A stretch of DNA of 64,000 nucleotides from Scedosporium boydii (Eukaryota; Ascomycota; Sordariomycetes; Microascales; Microascaceae). The stretch spans positions 157,640 through 221,639 of the forward strand of contig NJFT01000045.1 of assembly GCA_002221725.1 (NCBI GenBank). The letters run 5' to 3'. The position numbers were made by a program, and so were the translations under genes. Below the pieces are notes generated by a model. The model worked only from the letters and a program-made list of their open reading frames with translations, had not been told where the DNA came from and ran no database searches. Of this stretch, positions 22,324 through 33,692 are shown in pieces (positions within the stretch are counted from its first letter, which is position 1; each line of letters begins with the position of its first letter).

Positions 22324-24507
22324 ATGACCCTCCGAAACCGCCCCGCCCAGATGGCCCTGCGCCGCTTCCGCACGCCCCTAGCGCCACCCGCGCGCTCCGG
22401 CACCGCCGCGGTGCTCCGAGCGGCGCAACAACAAGCGCGCTTCATGTCCGACATGGAGGGGAAGGATCGGCCGCCGTCCCACGAGGAGAAGACGGGCCGG
22501 TCGTTCCGCGGCCAGATGATGGGGAGCATCTCGCACCGGTTGAAGAGGGAGAAGGAGGAGATGGAGAGGTGGTCGGAGCATAGGCAGAAGACGGCGGATA
22601 GCTCGAGGTGGAGCTTTACCTTTGGTGAGTTGAGCAAAATCAAGCTTGTTAGCATCTCAATTGGAAAATGGAAGAAGTCCGTTGGCTGCTAACAATGGGC
22701 TGCTGCTTCCTTTAGCCCTCCTCTTCACAACCGGACTCTCGTACTACCTAGGCACCCTCTACCCCCGCGAACCCGAATCAGACTCAACCCTCCCCCTCGA
22801 AAAGACCCAACCCCCCAAGCACCAAGCCAACGTCGAAAACCTCCAAGCCGCCTGGGCCGACTTCGTCGCCATCCTCGGCAAAGAACACGTGAGCACCGCC
22901 GAGAACGACCTCCAGCACCACGCCACCTCTGTCTGGTCCTCGCACCCAGCCAAGCCCGACGAGAAACCCTTCCTCGTAGTCTACCCGTCTTCGACCGAGG
23001 AGGTCTCCGAGATCATGAAGATCTGCCACCAGCGCCGCCTGCCCGTCGTGGGGTTTAGCGGCGGCACCAGCCTCGAGGGCCACTTCACGCCGACGCGCGG
23101 AGGCGTCTGCGTCGATTTCGCGCGCATGAACAAGGTCGTTGCGCTGCACGAGGATGACCTCGACGTCGTCGTGCAGCCCGCCGTCGGGTGGGAGAGCCTC
23201 AACGATCAGCTCGCCGAGAGTAACTTGTTCTTCCCGCCCGATCCGGGCCCGGGCGCCATGATCGGCGGGATGATCGGCACGGGGTGCAGCGGGACGAACG
23301 CCTACCGCTACGGAACCATGCGCGAGTGGGTTCTCTCGCTGACCGTTGTCCTCGCCGACGGCACCATCATCAAGACGCGCCAGCGCCCCCGTAAGAGCTC
23401 GGCGGGCTACGACCTCACCAAGCTCTTCATCGGCTCCGAAGGAACCCTCGGCCTCGTCACCGAAGCCACCCTCAAAGTAACCGTCAAACCCCCCCACACC
23501 TCCGTAGCCGTCGCCTCCTTCCCCTCCATCGGCCACGCGGCCAACTGCGTCGCCCAAGTCGTCGGCAAGGGCATCCCCATCGAGGCCATCGAGATCCTCG
23601 ACGACAACCAGATGAAGTGCATCAACGACGCCGGCATGACGCAGCGCCGGTGGACCGAGGCGCCCACGCTCTTCTTCAAGTTCGCGGGGACGCCCGACGG
23701 CGTCAAGGAGCAGGTGGGCCAGGTGAAGAAGTTGGCGCGGGACACGGGCAGCGCCACGTTTGAGTTTGCGAGGAGCGAGGAGGAGCAGCATGATCTTTGG
23801 AGCGCGAGGAAGGAGGCGCTTTGGAGCGCTATGGCTGTGAGGAAGGAGGGGGATCATGTTTGGACGGGGGATGTGGCCGTGCCTATGAGCCGGTTGCCGC
23901 AGATTATTGAGGAGACGAAGCAAGACATGGTGAAGAGTGGGTTGTTTGGTACCATTGTCGGACATGTTGGGGATGGCAACTTCCACAGTATGTCTTATCG
24001 TGACCCGGGTGTGTTCGGTTCGGGGATTTTGCTAACTGGCGTTCTAGTCATTCTAATGTACGGCGACAAGGAGAGGCTAAAGGCCGAACACGTCGTCCAC
24101 AAGATGGTCAAGCGAGCAATCGAGCTCGAAGGAACTGTAACGGTTTGTTTCCCCCCTCTTCAAACAAACCCAATTTATCACTCAATATCGATCCAAGTAT
24201 GCTAAAACACAAATCCTCTAGGGCGAGCACGGCGTCGGTCTCGTAAAGAGAGACTATCTCCCCCACGAACTCGGAGAATCCACCGTAGACGCCATGAGAA
24301 AGGTAAGACCCCCAAAAAATGTTCTAAAATAAACAACCCTACCTCCTAAGCTAGACACACTCCCTCGACTTGTCATTTGCGCGGCTAAGCTAATTCACCA
24401 TCGGCGCGAAACAGATCAAACAAGCCTTGGACCCCCTCTGCCTCCTCAACTGTGACAAGGTGGTGAGGATGCAGAAGCCTAAGGCCGGCGAGATCGCTGA
24501 GTGGTAA
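22324..24507 (+). CDS. dld1: D-lactate dehydrogenase (cytochrome), mitochondrial
   Basis: Five exons, 22324-22624, 22716-23987, 24048-24142, 24222-24302 and 24415-24507, give 613 aa. The enzyme oxidises D-lactate to pyruvate and passes electrons to cytochrome c at the inner mitochondrial membrane. The N-terminus is Arg/Ala-rich with no acidic residues in the first 40 (presequence), followed by a hydrophobic anchor ALLFTTGLSYYLGTLY. The FAD-binding PCMH domain includes PVVGFSGGTSLEGHF, GCSGTNAYRYGTMREWV and GSEGTLGLVTEATL. The C-terminal oxidase domain has GHVGDGNFH, GEHGVGLVKRDYLP and LLNCDKVVRM. Introns are 91, 60, 79 and 112 nt with GT/AG ends. All diagnostic VAO/PCMH motifs are intact. A second Met at codon 10 is a possible alternative start. 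Confidence 0.94.
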
Positions 24508-25393
24508 AAAGGAGGAAAAATCAAACAGGAAGAGAAACGGAAACCTTTTTGTGTATATTTGACCGGAAGGAGGATGGGGAACCCCGTGGAGGGAGAACAG
24601 GAGTTCGGTGGAACGGACTGATAGAATGACAGCATGTTTGAGGATGGCAGTCTAGATTTCTTGTCTACTCGGGATATATACATATATCTGGTTGTTTTTA
24701 ATGTATGGAAAACGAAGCAATCAAACTATTTCAACTCCATATCCCCTCATCCAACGTCAGCCCGTTCATGCAAACACTCTCAGGATAGAGCAGCTCAGAA
24801 GACGCAGACTACAATGGAGGGTTACACTACGCTCGCTCCGAAGAACCAATTGTAGCAGCTCGCGAGATGCACCAGCAAGGATAGGAGTAAATGCATCATC
24901 ATTAACCCCCAATTAGAACGAGCTAGCTAATGAAGAGTCGACATAAGCACAATGATTGAGTAAACAAATTGCGACAGGTAAACAAACATGATAGAGAGAG
25001 TGAATACGAAACACACTGTTCCCCGGTTTCCCTGTAAAAACAACTCCATGCCAATGATTTGCTCCGCGAGAAACCACGAGATGCCTCGCACTAAAGGTGA
25101 GAAAGGAAGAGTTATATATGCCTTGAAACGACCACGCCATCCCAGAATTCATAAGCCAATAAACCAAAGAAAAAGAAAGAAGAAAGAAGAAAAAAGAAGA
25201 TGCGGACAAGCACCCGCGCCGAGCGCAAGGGATGTCGGCGCAATTGCCATCGTACACGTCCAGTGCACCCCAGCACGCATTCGGCCTTTCAGGTGTAGGT
25301 GATTTATGATAATCTCCTATAATACCATTTGCCAAACATTCCTCCCCTTGACGGGCAGCCAAAACACTCAAGGGAGGGGGAGGAGGAGAATGC
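24508..25393. other. Convergent 3' flanks
   Basis: Non-coding region between the convergent D-lactate dehydrogenase and Srk1-type kinase genes, purine-rich near 25160-25200. It probably contains both 3' untranslated regions. No further structure seen. Confidence 0.55.
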
Positions 25394-27863
25394 CTACGCT
25401 CCGCCAACCCTCGTCGCAGGCTTCATGCCTCTCCGGCCCAGAAGCGTTGCGCCGTCCAAGCTTAGCTCGAACGCACCCTTCTGTTTTTGCCTTTCCCTAA
25501 CTTGCTGACGGGCGGCAGCGGCGACGGCGGCAGAGTGTTGGCCGTAGCCTTTCTCCTGTTGATGAGCGGGGGCTTGTGTCCTTTCTCTTCCCCTCTCATG
25601 CTGGGTGTCTTGGTCTCGGATATTGGTGTTGCGCATGCTCGTTTCGAGGGATTTTGTGCCCGCTTGGCCCTGAATAACATCCGTACCCTCTTGCTCCTCA
25701 TCTGCCTCGGCCACTTCGCTAAGGTGATCGGGCCCTCCAACTTTTATGCCAAGCTGTTTCCTCATTTTGGCCTCCTCTTCTTGCCTGTGCACCGCGTAGC
25801 TGACATCGAAGACTTCTCGGAGATTTACCGCGGCTGGTGACCTGAAGTCATATTTGGTTTCGCCGTCCACAACTTTACCGACTTCATATGCAGCCACACT
25901 CTCGAGTAGGATGTTCTTCTTTTCTTCCCTTGGAGTGGGTCCTGCTTGCCTGATCCACGGGTGGGCGAGGAACTCCTTGATGGTGTAGCGCTTGTCAGGA
26001 TCAACGGTCAAGAGATGGCTGATGAGTTCCTGAGCAGATTTGGAAATGTCGTCCCACCACGGAGAGAGGAAAGTGTACTGGCCCTTCGCTACTTTTTCCG
26101 TAAGCGTTTCGATGCTTTCGTCATAGAATGGTGGGAATCCGCATAGGAGAGTGTACAGAACACAACCCAGAGCCCACATGTCAACTGACTTTGAGTAACG
26201 CTCATCCTTGACGATTTCGGGGGCTGTATACCCGACGGTACCGCAAGGGGTCATAGTCTGGCTTTCCCACACAACTTTGGACAGTCCGAAATCGGCGATT
26301 TTGATCTGACCAATGCCTCCGGCACCAACACCCCTGATAAACTCGCCCTCGTCAACCTTGTCCTCGTCCCCCGGTTGTTTTGGACGTGGGTGCTTCGCCG
26401 GTACAAACGGAATGGGGCTAAAAAGGATATTCTCCGGCTTGATGTCCCTACATTATACATGGTAAGCGACACGATCCGAGATCGTTCTTGGGGAAGCCAG
26501 TAATCGTAGCGAGCGAAGGAAATCCTCACACTGCGCACGAAGCTGGAACACTCTTCCCGCGATGGCAACATGTCGACACACAAAAGCAGGGAGGCAAACG
26601 GCATCTCTAACATACCTGTGAACGACACCCTTTTCTTCATGAAGATATTCAAGAGCCTTGGCTACTTGAGTGATGACATGGCGAGACAAATCCTCGCTAA
26701 AGTAGGTAAGTCGGACAATCTGATGGAAAAGCTCACCGCCTGGCGCAAGCTCGAGGACGATGTAATAGAATTCCTTCGACTCGGAAAACTCGATGAGTTT
26801 GACGATGTTGGGATGGTCCAGCTGCCGCATGATTTGGACCTCTTTCAAGATGTTGGCGCGCTATGCAAACGACAATGTAAGTATTCCAGTTCATCAACGT
26901 TGAGGTGCCACCTTTCAAGGACGAAACGAAGAGAAAAAAAAGAAGCAAGGAACAAAAAGATGAAAGTTCCCGTCACTCGACAAAAAGAGCAGAGAGTGGT
27001 CTCAGGATGTGCGAGAAGAGCAAAAGAAATTCCGAGTAGAAATAAACAGCTAAGAAAATATATCCGCACCTCTGCAGCTTTGGGCTCCTTCTTGAAGTCA
27101 GGGTGGAGATGCCTGTTGCCCTATTCCATTGAAGAAACCCTTCTGGTTGGTAAAACCGAAACGAAATAGGAAGGAATAAGAGGCGGGACGGTAGGAAAGG
27201 AAGAAGATGTCTTCTTCCATTTTAATTTTTCTTGGACAAGAGGAAAACGAGACCTGAGAGACCCTCCCTATAGAGCGATTATATCTATAGGTTAGGCATC
27301 TCCGGCTGATAACTTACCTGCAGACTGTTCATCTCATACTTTCTCACAACCTTGATAGCCACCTCGCCATGAATTTCGTGGCGGTCTTTGGCGCGGTAGA
27401 CATTGCTGAAGGCACCATCACCCATTTTCTCGAGTAATTGCCATCGCTCAAGCGCGGGATACTTCGGAAACTTGGATTTGCTCTCATTTTCCTCGGCTAC
27501 CAGCTTGGCAATCTTAGACTCGTCTATCCGTTTAGACTTGGCGTTGACTACGGCTGGATCTGAGACAGCGTGATGGTGGATAATTTTGGCTGCCTGCCCA
27601 GTGGTGGGTACCTCCGGGTTTTTGGAGGCGTCATCGGCGGCAACACGAGCTTGCTTGCCTGCGCAGATTTGAGATGAGTTAGTATTTCCGCGGATAATTA
27701 CGTCTCTGTGTTTTGTGCAATCAAGTCTCAAAGAAGACAATGGGAATGTCTTCGCTGAAGATGCATCCCAGCAAAAGCGCGCTCCAAGACTCTGGAGGAA
27801 AACGGAAGGAAATGAAGTCATACCATGACGGATGAAATTTTTGAGTTGTTGTATCGTAGACAT
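25394..27863 (-). CDS. srk1: Rck2/Srk1-type MAPK-activated protein kinase
   Basis: Four exons, 27863-27824, 27658-27318, 26860-26616 and 26447-25394, give 559 aa. Start chosen at MSTIQQLKNFIRHG; an ATG three codons upstream (27872) is possible. The kinase domain runs from about 85 to 400: GDGAFSNVYRA, Lys116 (VAIKVV), HRDIKPEN at 208-215, then a family-typical insert (FVPAKHPRPKQPGDEDKVD), IADFGLSK, TPCGTVGYTAPE. The C-terminal regulatory region has DVSYAVHRQEEEAKMRKQ followed by a polar tail ending in GRRGMKPATRVGGA. In yeasts these kinases are phosphorylated by the Hog1/Sty1 stress MAPK and damp cell-cycle progression or translation; that role is inferred. Introns are 165, 457 and 168 nt, the second unusually long. 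Confidence 0.92.
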
Positions 27864-30800
27864 GGCGTTCATGGGATCTCGCTCGCTCGGCTCGGCGAGC
27901 TGTTGATCTCGATGGCCTCTACGTCGTCACGCGGACAGCGGGAAGAAAAAAAAAGAAGATTCTATGATCTCGCGCTCTCTCTCTCCCCTGGAGGCGACGA
28001 GAGCAGGTGCGATCAAGCAGGAATCGATCGGGCCCCCTTTCTGTATTGCGCGGACAAGGAGGTTGAAAACCTGTTTTTTTCAGTCTTCCTTGTTTTAAGC
28101 CCTTTTCCCTCTTCTTTTACTCCCACGTATTTAATTGTTTGGCGGGACCAGAGATGCGGGCGGGGGGAAGGAGCTGGGGCGTCTTATTAAGCGCCGATGT
28201 TGGAGTCGATGACGTTCAAGGACACAATGGCCGAACCGGGGTTGTGGAAATGGCCTAATAGTGAGGTTAATTTTGGCGAACCAGTCTATCAAGTTGCAGG
28301 CGGAGTGAGGGCTGGAGGACGTAATCGTCAGGCCGAGGATAGGAACAGTGACAATAATGATCTAACCGCTAGGGGCGATGACGGCAGTGGTCTGAAAATG
28401 GGATGGAAAGGGCTGAGTAAAAAGAAAAGCTTTGGAGCCTCGAGAGAAAGAAATACACACTAATAGAACGCCAATAGATACGCGAGAAAGGAGAAGAGAA
28501 AACTAGAGAGCGAGAGAAGGGAAGAAAAAACAAGCAGAATTAGGGGCTGGGTGTTGGTTGGGTAATAAGCATACGAACTGAGGAAAAGGGTGTCGTCGCC
28601 TTGCCTGTCGCATGCAAGAGGGGCGGAAAAGGATGGCCAAGAAGTCGGCCTTGGTTGCAGAGTGCGCTGGTAGAGATTGATGCCGGTCCAGTCGGGAATT
28701 GCGCTTGATCCAAGGTAGCAAAGTTCGCTATACCGGCAACCGCTAGTGATATAACAAATATGGAGAGAGAGAGGTGTAAACCTTTAGGAACGGATCGTGA
28801 TGTTGAGGAGGAAAGATAATGGATTGAGAATCGTCAAAAGGGGATGGGAATAAGAATTGGTTCAGGCTTCAAGCTTGGGATGGAGAAGCAGTTTCGAGGG
28901 GGAAGGAACAGACAGCAGACGGCCTGGGGGAAGGTGGAGGTCACAGAGTTGCCGTGGGATCAAATACGTTCGCATCAGACTGACGTTCTGACAAAAATTG
29001 GGAAAGCGGGACCATGGAGAACCACATATGAAGTAACAAAACCTACCTTTGACCACTGCCTTAGAAATCACAAGCGTGAAAGGCGAGGGGCGATCAACGC
29101 CCACTTTAATTGTACTGAGCGAGCCAACTTGTAGCTTCCACCAACGTCACAGTGTTCGGCGACCAAGTGACATTGATCGGGGCGTCCGCATTGTACACTT
29201 TGTAGGGAAGGAAGCAAGGTCAGTGGTGTCGTCATTGAATTGACCAACTTAGCGCCCTGGTACCAGTGGCTGCCAGCTTAGCTACTTCAGACGAAGTAGT
29301 GACCGTCAAGCTGTAGACTTTGGTACGCTTCACCGGAAGGTCCAAGTATCCAGACCCCCAGACTATCCTGGCCTGTGACACCAAACCAAGGAAGGCACAT
29401 TTCGCTACTTCTTCATCGGCGGCGCACCTCCCGCGGGGCACGGCTACCTCAAATAGGTAGCATTAATCACGATGCAGGAGAGACATTCAATAGTGGCAGG
29501 CAGGCTCGCAAGCGGGCTATAGGAGGCAGGCTACGGAGTAAGACTAGAGCTCATCGATTAAACCACGTTATTGCTGCAGAATGTGTTACCAGTCGTGGGA
29601 AGATGGGATGCAGAACAATGTGAGCATGGCACATGCTCCAACCAGATTGGGGATACAATTGCAAGCAAGGTCAGGTCCACGGGTACCTGCCTCGCTTCCT
29701 CGATTGCCATAACACTAGCCGAATCAGAGACTGCGCAAGAAAGAACAAAAAAGCAATTGCTGATATCTGGGTTCAGCCCAAGGACGCTAAGGAACTGGTT
29801 CCGCTTTTACAGCCATCCCCTCTCTTATTATTTTTCATATATGTTCTATTGTAGAATTTCATCTGCTTTTCTTTTCATATTCTATTCCGCAGCCTTGCCT
29901 CTCTCTGTTGGTTCTCACCCGGACCAACCGGCAGCAGTAAGACTTGGCCAAGAGTTCTGGAGATCACCAGGTCTTTGTGATTGCGAATGCACGAGGACCA
30001 TCTCACCACAAGTGGCAACAACCTAGACTCTACCTAAAAGAAACAAGGAGGGACCTTGACGAACATTTTATGTGGGTTTTTCCCAGTAGAAGCGGATAAT
30101 CATCTGCTATCGGCTGGTCTGTCCTTGGCTCGGATTGCATTATATCCATCACTTGAAGACAGATGCACGAGAATCAAGGAAGACAAAGGAGGATGGCTTC
30201 CTAAATGTGAGTTCGGCGAGTCTAGAACATTAGCAAAAACATTCGCACCGTCGAATCCCTGTTATCAATGACGTCGCCCAAGACCCTTCCCCCCTCCAAT
30301 CTACCATGTTTTTCTTGGGGTAGGTACCTGCGTACCCTATTAATACTTTGTAGGTCGCAGCTCTCGGATTTTGATTAACCCCTCAAGAGATACTGCAAGC
30401 CAATAAATGCCAGCATACATCCCCAAGCAAGATTCAATGCCATGCTTGAAATTCTAGGCCTCTGTCATACCCAAGTAAATGAGACCCTTACTGCAGGTTT
30501 TTCTTCCCCGCCTGGAGATGCGGGGGAGACGTGGATGATGACCGGGCAGACTCAATCGGCTGGAGGTGTTCCTCGCAACTGGTCAATATCCGATCCAGGA
30601 TGTTACAACTTGCTTTTTCCATCCTCCCCGCAGATCAATTGATGCAGCTAGGAAGGGTCAACAAATGGCAAGTGTTTCGAATTGCGAATTCAGAGTAATC
30701 TACGAAGTACATCAATCTACCCAGTTCAATGACCTTCGCCTGCCACCCTGACACCGATGACGTACTCCGTAGAGCCAGTAATCCTTCTCTCGCCCCCCGG

Positions 30801-32466
30801 AACCGACGTGACCACAGCCGCCCCCAGCCAAGCAAATCCTACAAGTCGTTGCAACCCCCCGGCTGTGCGATCGATGGTTTGGACTACCCGGAATGGAGGG
30901 TTTCTCATACTTTGCATGCAGAGGCTCCAGTGTTGCCTATTGGCGCAGCTCCGAGTATGACGTCACCCGTTCCTTTTCCTTTTGTCTTGATCTCTATTTC
31001 CGTCTCCGGCCCGGACCCCACGTGTAATCTTTGCAGTCAACCCCGAAGATTCAACGTCATCTGGGCAGGATTAGAAAGTTCCAAGCCTATTATCACCGAA
31101 TCTCTTGGAAGCGACCTCGTAGATGGAGCTGCTTTGTCGAATGCCATGAAAATACAGATCTCCAAGATCAAGATTATCACCACTCCAGCAATCCTGTGAA
31201 ACGTGCATCACTCCTTGATTCTACTCGGATTTTAGCGACAGGTTGTGACATGATCTCGTTGAGCAGCTACCTCCATTAAAGCATTCTATAGTCCGCGCTA
31301 ACGCTAACGGATAAGGCTATTAAAAGTGTATCTCATAAAGGGGTGAAAAGAAAGAAGGGAAAAAGGAATAAAAATGAATTAAAAAAAAAAAAAAAAGGAC
31401 GAAAATGCGTTTAGATACAGTCCACTGTGTCCACCACAGCGTTACGTTCGAAGTCCTCCTGTCGCGAGGTCTGAATAGCTCGAAAAACATTCAGGTGCAG
31501 AAGAGATTACAAGGTCATGGGAAAAACCAAGAACGGGTGGCGTTATCGTGAATGGAAGATGCGCATCTGCAAACTTGGCTGAGCTTCTCCAACACTTTGC
31601 CATGGGATTCTACTTGAAATTGGGAGTCGAGCGCAAACCTTGGTCAAAAGATTCACAAAACACCTAGCTCTGATCCAACAGATCTGGGCAGCACCCTTAA
31701 AGGAGCACATGTGCTTAATCCAATATAATACACCGAGAAACCAGTCGAGAAACATCCCTAGCGCAAGGAATGTAGTCTATGGCTTTCTTCCCACGGTCGA
31801 GTTCCCCTTCAAGTCGGAGCAGGGGCTTTAATATCCGTCCCTCTAACATGCAAGATGACCTCACCTTGCTTCGCAGATAAAAATGTTGCGGGCTTCCTTC
31901 GCACAGGCTCGGTTAATATTAATAGAGGCTTCTGTGGAAAATACACCCAGCAGTCCTTTCATAGAACTGGGAAGGGTCATGCGACCCGCATGGGAGCTAC
32001 ATTCCGGAGATGTGCACTCATAGGTGTAGCGCGGAAGCCGGTATGACGCCCGATAAATACCTTTGGTTTTGAGGTGCAATCGAATTAATTACCTGGGACG
32101 GTCTGATGGAGAGATATCCCTTACACCTGCGAAAGATGTGAAATGAGATGAAGAGCATTGCGCCCACAGGAGGTGTGGCGGATAATACTCGCTTAAACCG
32201 GTAGCGGAAAATTATTCGGCCGGCTCGCTGAGCGAGCTTGAACTTGCGGCAGTCGCCATCGCGACACGAAGTAATAGGGCGGCCCAGATTTCAATTGGCA
32301 CCTCCAGCCATCCCCTTCCACGCATTGTCCATCACCTTCAGGAAATCCGCTGCCGTTCGGCGGATTGCTACTTAGCGTCTTTCTTTTTCCGCATCCGTGA
32401 AGCACATCGCCTTACACTCTCGACCGTCACTCCAGAAGCGCGACTCGATCAGCCCGCCTCGACAAG
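27864..32466. other. 4.6-kb gene-poor spacer
   Basis: The first 300 nt are the likely promoter and leader of the Srk1-type kinase (leftward). The remainder has no frame with protein-like features. It contains short palindromes (hairpin CTACTTC-AGAC-GAAGTAG at 29282-29299; TACGGAGTA at 29532-29540; TACGAAGTAC at 30701-30710; TACTCCGTA at 30763-30771) and an A16 run at 31381-31396. The last 100 nt should hold the promoter of the zinc-finger gene. Small genes with several introns could be missed here. Confidence 0.5.
31381..31396. repeat. A16 homopolymer
   Basis: Uninterrupted adenine run in non-coding, purine-rich DNA. Confidence 0.95.
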
Positions 32467-33692
32467 ATGGGCAAGAAGAAGAGAAAGTACCCCGATATCG
32501 AAGAGGTATTGGGCCGACCATGGTGCTATTATTGTATGGACTACACCGGAGATATGCATTTGCAGAAATGGGATATGCAAAGATTGCTGATGCGTTTGGA
32601 TAGGCGAGCGTGACTTTGAAGATCTCAAGCTCTTGATATCACACCAAAAGGCTAAGCATTTCAAATGCGAGGAATGCGGTCGCCGCCTCAACACAGCAGG
32701 AGGTATGTTCTCCTCTCTCTCAGCCTCTATACAATTTGTAGTACCAAGAATTTTCAGATGCACGGAGCTAACGAGGGGGTGACTCCCAACCAGGTCTCTC
32801 AGTTCATATGAACCAAGTCCACAAGGAGACATTAACGCAAGTCGAAAACGCGCTGCCTAATAGGCAAGGCCTCGATGTCGAAATCTTCGGAATGGAGGGT
32901 ATTCCCCAAGATATCCTCGAACAGCACCGGAACAGAATCATTCAGACATTCTACCAGGAGCAAGAGGATCGGCGGATCGCGACAGGCAACCCCACACCGG
33001 GTCAGACCGGCAAACCTCAGAAGAAGATTAAGATAGAGACGGCCGAGGAGCTCAAGAAGAGGCTTACGGAGTGGCGGGCGAAGAGGGCGGCGGAGAAGGC
33101 CGCTGGGACGACTGGATCTCCGGCGAACGGTGCGGCGAGCGCAGCGCCAGGTGCATACGTGAGTTGTTGGCATCATACTTCGGAGCCTGCGCAAAATGAA
33201 GCTAACTTCTTTTTCTTTTTCCAGACTCAGCCATATCCTGCAGGCCAGCAACAATATCCCGCAGAGGGACAGTACGGAGCTCCAGGCGCCGCTTACGCAC
33301 AGCCCGGATATCCTGGAAGTTATCCTCCATCGTCGCTCCCAGCTAGGCCGACCGGAACGTCTCCCGCTCCCCCGGGTCTCCCTCAACGCCCGGCCTACCC
33401 CGGAAGTTACTGGAGTGGTCCGGGGGCACCACCTCCGGGCTATCCCAGCGCTGCCTCTACGGTAGACGAGCTTGTCTCCGGAGCTGCGCAGCATGGAGAG
33501 CATGGAGACGATATCGATCGACTCATCCGCATGGCTGAGGCGGGTGTTAAACCCGCCAAGAAGGCCGAGGATGAGGGAGCAGTTCCAGAGAAGAAGTCGA
33601 AGAAGGAGAAATCTCGGATGTTTTACTCGGATGCAGATATCAGTCCGGAGGAGAGGATGGCTGCGCTACCAAGGTACGCTTTGGTTCAGTGA
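32467..33692 (+). CDS. BuGZ/ZNF207-like zinc-finger protein
   Basis: Four exons, 32467-32533, 32604-32702, 32794-33158 and 33225-33692, give 332 aa. The N-terminus [10 protein letters not shown] leads into two C2H2 fingers: [22 protein letters not shown] and [22 protein letters not shown], followed by [15 protein letters not shown] and [13 protein letters not shown]. This order is the signature of metazoan ZNF207/BuGZ, a spindle-associated Bub3 partner. The middle is a Pro/Gly/Tyr-rich low-complexity region (repeated [12 protein letters not shown] units), like the coacervating segment of BuGZ. The C-terminus has a helix [15 protein letters not shown] and [20 protein letters not shown]. No obvious GLEBS motif was seen, so Bub3 binding is unproven. 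The third intron (66 nt) has no stop and a length divisible by three, so retention would add 22 residues. Confidence 0.85.

Noticed and set aside
22784..23986. Minus-strand 400-codon frame
   Set aside because: Antisense shadow of the GC-rich D-lactate dehydrogenase exon; Asp/Gly/Val-rich with no motif.
30729..31199. Plus-strand frame of 156 codons
   Set aside because: No start context, domain or splice partners; overlaps short palindromes typical of spacer DNA.
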